Below, in pieces: positions 1 through 7,124 of a stretch of DNA of 64,000 bases. The position numbers and the translations under genes were made by a program. Numbering within the stretch: the stretch's first letter is position 1; each line of letters starts with the position of its first letter. The DNA is from Hymenobacter perfusus (lineage in GTDB: Bacteria > Bacteroidota > Bacteroidia > Cytophagales > Hymenobacteraceae): positions 62,001 to 126,000 of the forward strand of contig NZ_RWIU01000008.1 in assembly GCF_003944765.1 (NCBI RefSeq), read 5' to 3'. The notes under the pieces are model-generated. The model made no database searches and was not told the DNA's origin. It saw nothing but the letters and a program-made list of their open reading frames with translations.

Positions 1-502
1 ATTCCGGTGCGCGGAGCCGTTCCGGACGTTGCCGTATGATGTGCGTAAGAGCAGCATTGCACTGTTTCTGTCGGAAGTAGTGGGGCGGGTGCTGCTGGAA
101 GAGGAAGAAAACGAGCCCCTGTTTACCTTTCTGCACGATTCGGTACTGGCTTTTGACAGGCAGGAAGAAGGCTTCGAGAACTTCGCGTTGGAGTTTCTGC
201 TGCGCCTGAGCCACTATCTCGGCTTCGGCCCCGAAACCGGTGAGCAGATAACCTCGCAAGTGGCTTTTGCTTCGGAAGCGCCCAACACGGCCGCCGGTCA
301 TAGTCCCACGGCCCTGCGGTTTCAGGAGTTTGAGCAGCATTTCGATGACCTGCTACATCGCCCCGCCGCCGCCGCCGTGCCCAACGGCCGGGTGCGGCGG
401 GAACTACTGGGCGTACTAATCCGCTACTACCAGCTCCACGTTGAGCACCTCGGTGACATTCGCTCCCTGGCGGTGCTATCAGAAGTGTTGGCGGAGCTAT
501 AG
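1..502 (+). CDS. recO: DNA repair protein RecO, C-terminal part (5' end outside window)
   Basis: The reading frame is open from base 2, so the true start lies before the window. About 167 residues are visible. The early segment PYDVRKSSIALFLSEV, followed by acidic, leucine-rich helices and the LRLSHYLGFGPE stretch, resembles the helical C-terminal half of Bacteroidota RecO. RecO is a recombination mediator that helps load RecA on SSB-coated single strands together with RecR. No zinc-binding cysteine cluster is visible in this part. The assignment rests on recalled family resemblance; the N-terminal OB fold cannot be seen. An inverted repeat lies directly downstream, between this stop and the convergent FKBP gene. 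Confidence 0.75.
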   Translation, partial: FRCAEPFRTLPYDVRKSSIALFLSEVVGRVLLEEEENEPLFTFLHDSVLAFDRQEEGFENFALEFLLRLSHYLGFGPETGEQITSQVAFASEAPNTAAGHSPTALRFQEFEQHFDDLLHRPAAAAVPNGRVRRELLGVLIRYYQLHVEHLGDIRSLAVLSEVLAEL

Positions 503-511
503 GGTGAATAA

Positions 512-563
512 GGAGGGATGAGTTGGCAGAACTCAGCTCATGCTGCCAACACTTCATCCCTCC
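512..563. repeat. Inverted repeat between two convergent stop codons
   Basis: The arm GGAGGGATGAGTTGGCAG (512-529) pairs with 543-563, with a small bulge. It starts 9 nt after the recO stop and ends 6 nt before the stop of the opposing FKBP gene. There is no clear U-tract, so it is a hairpin of the window's repeat type rather than a classic terminator. Confidence 0.7.
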
Positions 564-569
564 GCATTG

Positions 570-1538
570 CTACTTCACGCCCACCAGCTCCACATTGAAG
601 CGCAGGATGCTGTTGGCCGGAATGTCGGCCCCGGCTCCGCGAGGGCCGTAGGCCAGGGCGGAAGGAATCAGCAGAATGGCTTTTGAACCCTTGGGAAGCA
701 GGGCAATGCCCTGGTCCCAGCCCGGAATTACCTGGCCCTGGCCCAGCGGAAACTCAATAGGCTTATTGCCGTTGCGCGACGAGGCATCAAACACTTTCCC
801 GTTGAGCAGCATTCCCGTGTACAGTACCGATACCACCTGCCCGGTCTTAGGCTTGGCACCGGTACCCGCTTTCGTGATGACGTAGTGGACCCCGCCGGGG
901 GCCTTTAAGCCTTTTAGGTTGTTCTGCTTGAGATAAGCCAGAATGCGGGCATCTTCTTTCAGCGCCAGGCCAGCTGCTTGCTTCTTGGCTTCGGCCTGAG
1001 CCTTCAGCTGGGCCTGTTGAACCTCCTGCATGGCTTCTTCCTGCGTCTGGATTTTATCGGCCTTGGCTAGCACGGTGAGCGTGGAGCCGGCCTTGCGGAT
1101 GAAGGGAGGAACCGGTTGGCGAAACGACTTGAGAAAGACGGTATCCACGTTCAGGCGGAATACGCCGGAGTCGCCGGGCTGGAGCAGAGCCAGTGCTTCT
1201 TCCACCGTACCATGCTGCTGACGCCGGACGGTATCCAGCGGCACGCGTACGGGTTGGTTGCGGTTCTGGCGGCGGGAGTGCATCAGCACGGAATCCTGGG
1301 CCGTGCGGAACTGCATGTGCAGGCTCATGATTTTGCCGATCCGGGCGGCGTACGTAGCGTCGCCGCTGGCGGGCAGAGCGGGCCGCAGCACGTAGCGGCC
1401 GTTTTCCAGGTGATAAATCCGGTATTCCAGCCCGGAGTTGAGGCGGTTGAATGGCGTTGGGTCGCCCTGAAACGACATCAGGCCGGCAGCAGCCAGCAGG
1501 GCAGGTACGGCAAGCCGGAGGCGGGCAGCAGAAAGCAT
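570..1538 (-). CDS. FKBP-type peptidyl-prolyl isomerase, two-domain, exported (FKBP paralogue 1)
   Basis: 322 residues. Residues 1-25 form a signal peptide without a lipobox cysteine. The C-terminal FKBP domain (about 214-322) has the canonical VLYTGMLLNGKVFDAS, GQVIPGWDQG and IPSALAYG motifs that line the prolyl-isomerase pocket. Residues about 35-160 align by eye with the same region of the paralogue at 3859-4920 (IGKIM, LLQPGDS, KSFRQPVPPF shared) and look like a degenerate second FKBP domain. A charged Gln/Ala/Lys-rich helix (about 165-208) links the two. It is probably a periplasmic folding catalyst or chaperone. A hairpin separates it from the next FKBP gene, so it is likely transcribed on its own. 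Confidence 0.88.
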   Translation of the reverse strand: MLSAARLRLAVPALLAAAGLMSFQGDPTPFNRLNSGLEYRIYHLENGRYVLRPALPASGDATYAARIGKIMSLHMQFRTAQDSVLMHSRRQNRNQPVRVPLDTVRRQQHGTVEEALALLQPGDSGVFRLNVDTVFLKSFRQPVPPFIRKAGSTLTVLAKADKIQTQEEAMQEVQQAQLKAQAEAKKQAAGLALKEDARILAYLKQNNLKGLKAPGGVHYVITKAGTGAKPKTGQVVSVLYTGMLLNGKVFDASSRNGNKPIEFPLGQGQVIPGWDQGIALLPKGSKAILLIPSALAYGPRGAGADIPANSILRFNVELVGVK

Positions 1539-1592
1539 AAGCAGCGGTAGTTAAGGCTGACAAGATAAGCCGGTTTTCTGAGGCTGCCCACA

Positions 1593-1634
1593 AACAAATC
1601 TGCCCGCCGGCAAATGCCGACGGGCAGATTTGTT
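1593..1634 (-). terminator. Hairpin after FKBP paralogue 2
   Basis: AACAAATCTGCCCG (1593-1606) pairs with 1621-1634 through a short AAAT-centred loop with one mismatch. It overlaps the stop codon of the gene ending at 1633 and probably ends the four-gene FKBP transcript. Confidence 0.7.
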
Positions 1635-2121
1635 ATTTTACTTTCAGCACTTCCAACTCAAATATCAGATCTGAGTTGGGAGGAATGAGGTAGCGCTTTT
1701 CCGTTTCATCATCGGGGTCGAGGCGGCCTTTGGCACCGTAGGCCAGGGCCGCCGGAATCCAGACGCGGGCCCGGCTTCCTTCGGGCAGCAGCAGCAACGC
1801 CTCATCGAACCCTTTGATAACCACGCCCCGACCAGCCTTCACCTTAAGTGGGCCGCCCTGCTGCACGGAGGTGTCAAAAATATGCCCGTCGGCAGCCAGA
1901 AAACCGGTGTAATGCACCACTACCCGGTCGCCGGCCTGGGGGCGCGCCCCGGTACCCGGCTGGCGCAGCGTGTAACGCAGGCCTGAGGCCGTGGTAGTGG
2001 CCCGAGGGAGGAGGCTGTCGGAGGCGGTGGGCACTACCGTGGTAAGTACGCGCTGCGCCTGGCTCGCCATTGGCAGGCCACTCAACGCTACCAGTAACTT
2101 CCAGACGGCCGTTGCTCTCAC
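1633..2121 (-). CDS. FKBP-type peptidyl-prolyl isomerase, exported (FKBP paralogue 2)
   Basis: 162 residues. The signal peptide ends near ASQAQ, a type I cleavage site with no lipobox. One FKBP domain follows, with VVHYTGFLAADGHIFDTS, a GFDEAL helix, and IPAALAYG followed by the insert KGRLDPDDETEKRY before IPPNSDLIFELEVLKVK. It lies 7 nt downstream of the stop of paralogue 3, so the two are almost certainly co-transcribed. It is the only member of the four-gene run that is not a lipoprotein, which suggests a soluble periplasmic enzyme beside membrane-anchored ones. Confidence 0.88.
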   Translation of the reverse strand: MRATAVWKLLVALSGLPMASQAQRVLTTVVPTASDSLLPRATTTASGLRYTLRQPGTGARPQAGDRVVVHYTGFLAADGHIFDTSVQQGGPLKVKAGRGVVIKGFDEALLLLPEGSRARVWIPAALAYGAKGRLDPDDETEKRYLIPPNSDLIFELEVLKVK

Positions 2122-2128
2122 GTTGGGC

Positions 2129-2671
2129 TTACTCTACATTCAGGATTTCCATGTCAAACAGCAGCGGAGTGTTGGCTGGAATCGAGCCAAACCCGGATAC
2201 GCCATAGGCCAGGTAAGAAGGAATAATAAGCAGCTTCCTGTCGCCCTTGCGCATTTGCAGCGTGGCCTGGCTCCAGCCGGGAATAATACCCGACTGACCA
2301 TTGATAAATCCGAAACAGCCACAGGTCGTGTGGTTGTTGCTGGAAGCATCAAAAACCAACCCCTCGTTATTCGTCCCGATAAAGCGACCCACATAATTGG
2401 TGGTCACTTTCTGGCCGGCTTTAATCAGGGGGTTGACAGTAGGTCCGTCCGTAATAGGAATCAGGTAAATCCCCGACTCCAGGCGGCTGTAGTTGGTCAG
2501 GTTGTTGCGGGTGAGGTACGCCTGAATGGCTGTATCGTCCGCCTTTTTCTGCTCTTCTACTATTTTCTCTTGCTGCTCAAAAATAGTGTCGGAGCCATTA
2601 CAGCCGGTAAGAGAAGACGCCCCAGTCAGCAGCAACGCCAACAGAAGCAGAACGGGAGGAAATTTCTTCAT
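2129..2671 (-). CDS. FKBP-type peptidyl-prolyl isomerase, lipoprotein (FKBP paralogue 3)
   Basis: 180 residues with a lysine-rich N-terminus, a hydrophobic core and the lipobox LTGC near residue 24. A Glu/Lys/Gln helix (about 33-50) leads into the FKBP domain. That domain is more divergent than its neighbours: TNYVGRFIGTNNEGLVFDAS, PGWSQATLQMRKGD, IPSYLAYGVSGFGSIPANT. The usual G-W-D is G-W-S here, and a CGCFGF insertion sits before the GQSGIIPGW segment, so activity may be altered. It lies between paralogues 4 and 2 in the same direction with gaps of 37 and 7 nt. Confidence 0.87.
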   Translation of the reverse strand: MKKFPPVLLLLALLLTGASSLTGCNGSDTIFEQQEKIVEEQKKADDTAIQAYLTRNNLTNYSRLESGIYLIPITDGPTVNPLIKAGQKVTTNYVGRFIGTNNEGLVFDASSNNHTTCGCFGFINGQSGIIPGWSQATLQMRKGDRKLLIIPSYLAYGVSGFGSIPANTPLLFDMEILNVE

Positions 2672-2708
2672 GATTACGGGAGCGGCCGGTTGCAGCAGCT
2701 AGGTAAAG

Positions 2709-3197
2709 TTACTTAATATCAACTACCTCCACATCGAAGCGCAGCACCGTGTTGGGGGAGATAATACCGCCACCCGTCTGTCCGTACGCCTGCCCCGAAG
2801 GAATCAGCAGAATGGCCTTTGCGCCTTTGTTCAGCCGGGTAAACGCTGCGTCCCAGCCCTTAATAACGCGTTCCTGCCCTAACAGAAACGGAAACCCAAG
2901 TGTGGTGAGGTTGCTGTCGAACACAGTTCCGTCGAGTAGCGTGCCAGTGTAGAGAACTTTCACTACCTGATTCTTCTTGGCTTTGGCACCGGTGCCGGGC
3001 TGCGTAACGGCAATATACACCCCCAACGTATCCTTCTGGAAGCCGGTCAGGCTTTTGTCTTTGATGTACTGCTGAATAGTGGCGTCGTCCTGCGCCGTAT
3101 AGTCAGGCGTGGGCTCGGTATCATCTTTTTTGCAGGCTGCCAGCAGTGTAAGCAGACTCAGCAGCAGAAAAGAGAAAAGGGAAAAGCGGAATTTCAT
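2709..3197 (-). CDS. FKBP-type peptidyl-prolyl isomerase, lipoprotein (FKBP paralogue 4)
   Basis: 162 residues from the ATG at 3197, which gives MKFRFSLFSFLLL as signal peptide; an ATG four codons upstream is also in frame. The lipobox is LAAC and the mature start is CKKDD. Acidic residues right after the cysteine resemble the Bacteroidota lipoprotein export signal, so surface exposure is possible. The FKBP domain is complete: VLYTGTLLDGTVFDSN, ERVIKGWDAAF, IPSGQAYG, NTVLRFDVEVVDIK. Central gene of the likely four-gene operon. Confidence 0.9.
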   Translation of the reverse strand: MKFRFSLFSFLLLSLLTLLAACKKDDTEPTPDYTAQDDATIQQYIKDKSLTGFQKDTLGVYIAVTQPGTGAKAKKNQVVKVLYTGTLLDGTVFDSNLTTLGFPFLLGQERVIKGWDAAFTRLNKGAKAILLIPSGQAYGQTGGGIISPNTVLRFDVEVVDIK

Positions 3198-3227
3198 GGG
3201 GAAAAGCAAAAAGCGTGAGCCGTGGCG

Positions 3228-3749
3228 TTATTGAATGTCCTTCACTTCCACATCGAAGCGTAGCACGGAGGCCGAGGGAATGGGGCCGTTAGCCCGGCCT
3301 CCGTAGCCCAGAGCCGACGGAATCAGCAGGATGGCCTTCGAGCCCCGGCGCAGGCGGGAAAACCCAATGTCCCAGCCCGAAATTACTTGACCCCGGCCCA
3401 CCACAAAAGTGAAGGGCTGGTCGCCCCGGCTGGTGGTGGAGTCGAATACGTTGCCGGATGCCACCAGGCTGCCAGTGTACAAGGCCGAAACCGCTTGGCC
3501 CAGGACCGGCAAGGCCCCGGTGCCGGGCTGGGTAACGATGATGACCATATTCAGTGTATCAATCCGGGTGCCCGTGAAGCTATTGGCCCGGATGTAGTCC
3601 TCAATAATCTGTTTGTCGCGGGCCGAGTAATCGGTATTGTCGATGGTGTCTTCCTCCATTTTCTGGCAGGAAGAGGCCAGCATGCTGCTTAGCACCAGCA
3701 ACACCAGCGGCAGCCAGGCCGCCATTGAACGGAAACGATTCGTATGCAT
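3228..3749 (-). CDS. FKBP-type peptidyl-prolyl isomerase, lipoprotein (FKBP paralogue 5)
   Basis: 173 residues. The lipobox LASSC is followed by an acidic stretch (QKMEEDTID). The FKBP motifs are ALYTGSLVASGNVFDST, GQVISGWDIGF, IPSALGYGGRANGPIP and VLRFDVEVKDIQ. It is the first gene of a probable operon with paralogues 4, 3 and 2. A TACCTTTGC box lies only 3-12 nt upstream of the annotated ATG. Transcription would then begin near that ATG, so either the message is leaderless or translation begins at the internal Met9. The Arg-containing N-terminus before Met9 favours the longer form. Confidence 0.88.
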   Translation of the reverse strand: MHTNRFRSMAAWLPLVLLVLSSMLASSCQKMEEDTIDNTDYSARDKQIIEDYIRANSFTGTRIDTLNMVIIVTQPGTGALPVLGQAVSALYTGSLVASGNVFDSTTSRGDQPFTFVVGRGQVISGWDIGFSRLRRGSKAILLIPSALGYGGRANGPIPSASVLRFDVEVKDIQ

Positions 3750-3752
3750 GAG

Positions 3753-3761
3753 GCAAAGGTA
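3753..3761 (-). promoter_or_regulatory. -7 promoter box for the FKBP 5-4-3-2 operon
   Basis: The minus strand reads TACCTTTGC, a full match to the Bacteroidota -7 consensus TAnnTTTGC, just upstream of the operon's first gene. No convincing -33 element was identified. Confidence 0.6.
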
Positions 3762-3785
3762 AGAAGGTAGTAGGGGAGAAGAGCC

Positions 3786-3824
3786 AAAAGCCCCCGGCCC
3801 GGTTGCACCGGACCGGGGGCTTTT
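3786..3824 (-). terminator. Hairpin terminator after FKBP paralogue 6
   Basis: AAAAGCCCCCGG pairs with CCGGGGGCTTTT around a short loop, with T-runs on both strands. It separates the gene ending at 3859 from the operon starting at 3749. Confidence 0.85.
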
Positions 3825-3858
3825 ATGTCGTTATTGGAAAACGAGCGGGCGTCGGCAA

Positions 3859-4920
3859 TTATTTGCCCTGCTGCTGCCGCTGCATTTCCTCAATCTGGCG
3901 CTGGATATCCGCCGCGTCAGGCTGGCCAGGCTGGCCGGCGGGCTGCGGCGGCGCGTTCTTCACGTCCACCAGCTCCACGTCGAAGCGCAGGATGGCATCG
4001 GCCGGAATGTCGGCTCCGGCACCACGCTCCTTATAAGCCAAGGATGACGGAATCAGCAGCACGGCTTTTGAGCCCTTGTTGAGCAAAGGAATAGCTACAT
4101 CCCAGCCCGGAATCACCTGGCCCACGCCAATCGGGAATTCGATGGGCTTGCCGCCGTTGCCTTTGGCCGAGGAGTCGAACTCTTTGCCGTTCTCCAGCAG
4201 GGTGCCTTTGTACTGCACGGCCACAATCTGGCCGGCCTTGGGCTTCGGGCCGGTACCGGCCGACGTCACCACGTAATACACGCCCGACGGGTCCTTCTGG
4301 GCCGTCAGGTTGTTTTTCTTGATGTACTCCTGCAGCTTCACGTCGTCGGCTTTCAACTGCTGATCGGCGTGCTCCTTCATCTTCTGCTGCTGCTCACCCT
4401 GCATTTTCTGCACGTCGGCCATGGCCTCGTCGCGGGTCTGCACCTTGGCCACCTTCACGTACATGGTCATGGTTTTGCCGGCCTTCTGCATGAACGGCGG
4501 CACCGGCTGACGGAACGACTTGGCGAAAATGGTGTCCACGTTGAAACGGAACACGGCTGAGTCGCCGGGCTGCAACAGGCTGATGGCTTCTTCCAGACCG
4601 CCTTTCTGCGCGGCCCGTACGGAATCAAGCGGCACCCGAACCGGGAAGCCCATCTGCTGCTTACGCGAGTTGAACAGGATGGAGTCTTTGCCGGTGCGAT
4701 ACTCTACGTGCAGGGCCATGATCTTGCCAATGCGTTCCTTGTAGGTCGCGTCGCCATCGGCGCTGATTTCGCGGGCATCGTAGCTCTTGCCGTTGCTCTT
4801 GAATACTTTGTATTCAATTCCCGATTTGGTCTTGCTGAATTCACCGCCTTTGTTGCAGGAGGCGAGGCCCAGAACGCCGGCTGCGAGGGCCAGGCTCAGA
4901 AGGTTGCGTTTAAGGAGCAT
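3859..4920 (-). CDS. FKBP-type peptidyl-prolyl isomerase, two-domain lipoprotein (FKBP paralogue 6)
   Basis: 353 residues from the ATG at 4920, chosen because it begins the signal peptide MLLKRNLLSLALAAG with lipobox LASC; the frame is open 13 codons further upstream. The layout matches paralogue 1: a degenerate FKBP-like N-terminal domain (GKIMALHVEYRTGKD, LLQPGDSAVFRFNVD), a long Gln/Lys/Asp helical linker (about 175-225), then a complete C-terminal FKBP domain (VQYKGTLLENGKEFDSS, GQVIPGWDVAIP, IPSSLAYKERGAG). A Pro/Gln-rich tail of about 30 residues follows the domain and is absent from paralogue 1. Likely an envelope chaperone-isomerase. Confidence 0.9.
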   Translation of the reverse strand: MLLKRNLLSLALAAGVLGLASCNKGGEFSKTKSGIEYKVFKSNGKSYDAREISADGDATYKERIGKIMALHVEYRTGKDSILFNSRKQQMGFPVRVPLDSVRAAQKGGLEEAISLLQPGDSAVFRFNVDTIFAKSFRQPVPPFMQKAGKTMTMYVKVAKVQTRDEAMADVQKMQGEQQQKMKEHADQQLKADDVKLQEYIKKNNLTAQKDPSGVYYVVTSAGTGPKPKAGQIVAVQYKGTLLENGKEFDSSAKGNGGKPIEFPIGVGQVIPGWDVAIPLLNKGSKAVLLIPSSLAYKERGAGADIPADAILRFDVELVDVKNAPPQPAGQPGQPDAADIQRQIEEMQRQQQGK

Positions 4921-4970
4921 GAAAGGGTTATCGTGAGTAGAAACAGAATGAGCGGCCAAGTTACACCGAA

Positions 4971-6014
4971 TTATACCGATGGTACTACCGGTGCCAGCGG
5001 AGCCGTAACCAGCTGGGTCTGATAGGCCGGCAGCAGCCCTAGAAAGCGGTCTACGGTGCTGCTGAGGGAGTCGTAGCTGATGCCGCCGGCGGCGTTGTGG
5101 TGGCCGCCGCCGTTGAAGTTGCGGCGCGAAAACTCACTTACCGAGAAGTCACCCACCGAGCGGAAGGAAATCTTCACGGCCTGTACCCGGTCAATGAGAA
5201 TAGCGGCAAACACAATGCCCTCAATGCTGAGTGCGAAGTTCACCAGGCCCTCGGTGTCGCCGGTTTTGGAGTTGTACTGGCGCAACTCGTCGGCCGTAAT
5301 GGCGATATAGGCCGTGTTGTACTCGCGCAGCACCGTGAGCTTATCCTTGAGCACGAAGCCCAGGAAGCGCAGCCGCTCCTCGGAGTGCGAGTCGTAGATG
5401 CGGCGGTGCACATCGGAGAGGTTAATGCCGGCACTGAGCAGCTCGGCAATAATCAGGTGGACGTTGCGCGAGGTGCTGGGGTGGCGGAACGAGCCCGTAT
5501 CCGTCATGATACCGGCGTAGAGGCACTCCCCGATACCGGTGTCAATCAGGTCCTGGTCGCCTAGGTCGCGGATTACCTCAAACACCAGTTCGGCCGTAGC
5601 GGCGGCCTTGGGGTTGGAGTAGTCCAGCTGCGCGAAGTCCTCGGGCTCCTGGTGGTGGTCGATAAGGACCTTGGTGCCTTTGGCTTCCCGCACGTAGTCG
5701 CCCAACTCATTGATGCGGCCCAGACAGCTGAAATCAAGGCAGAACAGCACCTCGGCCCGCGCAATGATGTCGCGCACCTGGGCGTCGTTGTGGCGGGGCT
5801 CGTACACCACTACCTCCTCGTTGCCGGGCATCCAGGCCAGGAAATTAGGGTAGTCGGAGGGTGTAACCACCGTCACACTGTGGCCCTTCTTGCGGAGGTA
5901 GCCGGCCAAGCCCAGGGACGAGCCCAGGGCGTCAGCATCGGGCTTGTGGTGGGTGGTAATGAAAATCTGTCGGGGGTGCGCAAGCAGCTCCTTCAGCTCA
6001 GATATTGTGGACAT
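4971..6014 (-). CDS. nrnA: DHH/DHHA1 phosphoesterase, NrnA-like oligoribonuclease / pAp phosphatase
   Basis: 347 residues, cytoplasmic. The DHH domain shows THHKPDADALGSSLG near the N-terminus, LFCLDFSCLGR, and the signature DHHQEP with metal-binding Asp-His-His. The C-terminal DHHA1 domain ends with FNGGGHHNAAGG, the substrate-binding glycine-rich motif. Family members degrade short oligoribonucleotides and can dephosphorylate pAp. The gene is divergent from ndk across a 492-nt spacer full of repeats and is 50 nt from the FKBP gene ahead of it, which it may co-transcribe. The family is firm; the precise substrate is inferred. Confidence 0.88.
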   Translation of the reverse strand: MSTISELKELLAHPRQIFITTHHKPDADALGSSLGLAGYLRKKGHSVTVVTPSDYPNFLAWMPGNEEVVVYEPRHNDAQVRDIIARAEVLFCLDFSCLGRINELGDYVREAKGTKVLIDHHQEPEDFAQLDYSNPKAAATAELVFEVIRDLGDQDLIDTGIGECLYAGIMTDTGSFRHPSTSRNVHLIIAELLSAGINLSDVHRRIYDSHSEERLRFLGFVLKDKLTVLREYNTAYIAITADELRQYNSKTGDTEGLVNFALSIEGIVFAAILIDRVQAVKISFRSVGDFSVSEFSRRNFNGGGHHNAAGGISYDSLSSTVDRFLGLLPAYQTQLVTAPLAPVVPSV

Positions 6015-6125
6015 TGCCTACGGGGTAGGTGACTGAATTTCGGTCGGTTAGGCCGCGTACAAAGGCGGCAAAAGTCGGAAATATTCTGGGTTCCAACAAC
6101 ACACCTCTCGGAAAGGTGCGCGACC

Positions 6126-6430
6126 GTGAATGTGAGAAATGTGCTGAGTGTGGAAAATGTGGGACGGAAGAAAGAATGTGGAGGCTAATGTGGAAGGGAA
6201 TGTGAAGAATGTGGCGGGAATATGCGGAATGTGAAAATATGTTCGGCTGTCATCCTTCACCTAGCATCCGTTTGTGAGGGGCCGTGTCACGCTGGCGTAA
6301 ATACGGGTCTTACGCACCGTTCCGCTGGAGTAAGACCTGCCGCAGGCGGACGCCAGATGAAGGCGCACAGCGAAGCACATTCCAACACATTTTTCACATT
6401 CCGCACATTCCATCCGCATTCCCATCATAT
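6126..6430. repeat. Nested composite inverted repeat built on GAATGTG units
   Basis: This covers most of the 492-nt nrnA-ndk spacer. The outer arms are arrays of GAATGTG-like units (about 6130-6243) facing the complement CACATTC (about 6377-6425). Inside, 6254-6269 pairs imperfectly with GGACGCCAGATGAAGG (6348-6363), and the innermost hairpin is GGTCTTAC (6306-6313) with GTAAGACC (6330-6337). No open reading frame in it resembles a protein. Confidence 0.75.
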
Positions 6431-6438
6431 TCTCTCCG

Positions 6439-6447
6439 TACTTTTGC
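6439..6447 (+). promoter_or_regulatory. -7 promoter box for ndk
   Basis: TACTTTTGC matches TAnnTTTGC. It lies 60 nt upstream of the ndk ATG and just outside the repeat arm. Confidence 0.6.
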
Positions 6448-6506
6448 GGCCGCAAACGCGTAAGCGTTTTTTCATAGTACCCATTTCAACTAACCATACC
6501 CAGCCC

Positions 6507-6926
6507 ATGGCCACGAACCGCACGTTCACGATGATTAAGCCCGATGCTACCCAGGAAAACCACGTTGGTGGCATCCTGAGCATGATTGAAGAAGGTGGCT
6601 TCCGCATCGTTGCCCTGAAAAAAGTTCTGCTGACCCCCGAGCGCGCCGGCCAGTTCTACGAAGTACACAAGGAGCGTCCTTTCTACCAGGATCTGGTGAA
6701 GTATATGTCGTCCGGCCCCATCGTGGCCGCTATCCTGGAGAAGGACAACGCCGTGGCGGATTTCCGCACCCTGATTGGCGCTACCAACCCCGCCCAGGCC
6801 GCTGAAGGCACCATCCGGAAGAAGTACGCCAAGAGCATCGAAGCCAACGCCGTACACGGCTCCGACTCCGATGAAAACGCCAAAATCGAAGGTGACTTCT
6901 ACTTCACCGCCGACGAGCAATTCTAG
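6507..6926 (+). CDS. ndk: Nucleoside diphosphate kinase
   Basis: 139 residues, the usual family length. It transfers the gamma phosphate of ATP to nucleoside diphosphates through a phosphohistidine. The phosphate-accepting His117 lies in NAVHGSDS, and the nucleotide-binding MIKPDA is at 9-14. The start at MATNRTF was chosen over a much longer open frame that reads back through the upstream repeats; it fits the family N-terminus and the -7 box. Single-gene transcript ending at the strong palindrome downstream. Confidence 0.97.
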   Translation: MATNRTFTMIKPDATQENHVGGILSMIEEGGFRIVALKKVLLTPERAGQFYEVHKERPFYQDLVKYMSSGPIVAAILEKDNAVADFRTLIGATNPAQAAEGTIRKKYAKSIEANAVHGSDSDENAKIEGDFYFTADEQF

Positions 6927-7000
6927 GCTCACAGATTTTTTTGGATGAGGGCGGATTAGTCGGATTTTGTAGACGATTGATAAACTCCCTTTCCACTAAG

Positions 7001-7044
7001 GCAATAAAAAAAGCCTCGCACCAGTGCGAGGCTTTTTTTATTGC
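7001..7044. terminator. Bidirectional terminator between ndk and the nucleoside transporter
   Basis: A perfect 20-bp palindrome around CCAG (left arm 7001-7020, right arm 7025-7044). Its core is AAAGCCTCGCA / TGCGAGGCTTT, with A- and T-runs giving a U-tract in both directions. It serves two convergent genes. Confidence 0.93.
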
Positions 7045-7124
7045 CTGGAATAAGGCTGGAATCTGAAAAGTGAATCTTCCACGAAATCCGATCAATCCGT
7101 CAAATCTGCTATAAGTCAGTGCGC

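Noticed and set aside
6222..6506. 95-codon N-terminal extension of ndk
   Set aside because: It reads through the inverted repeat and the promoter box; NDK has a standard length from the ATG at 6507.
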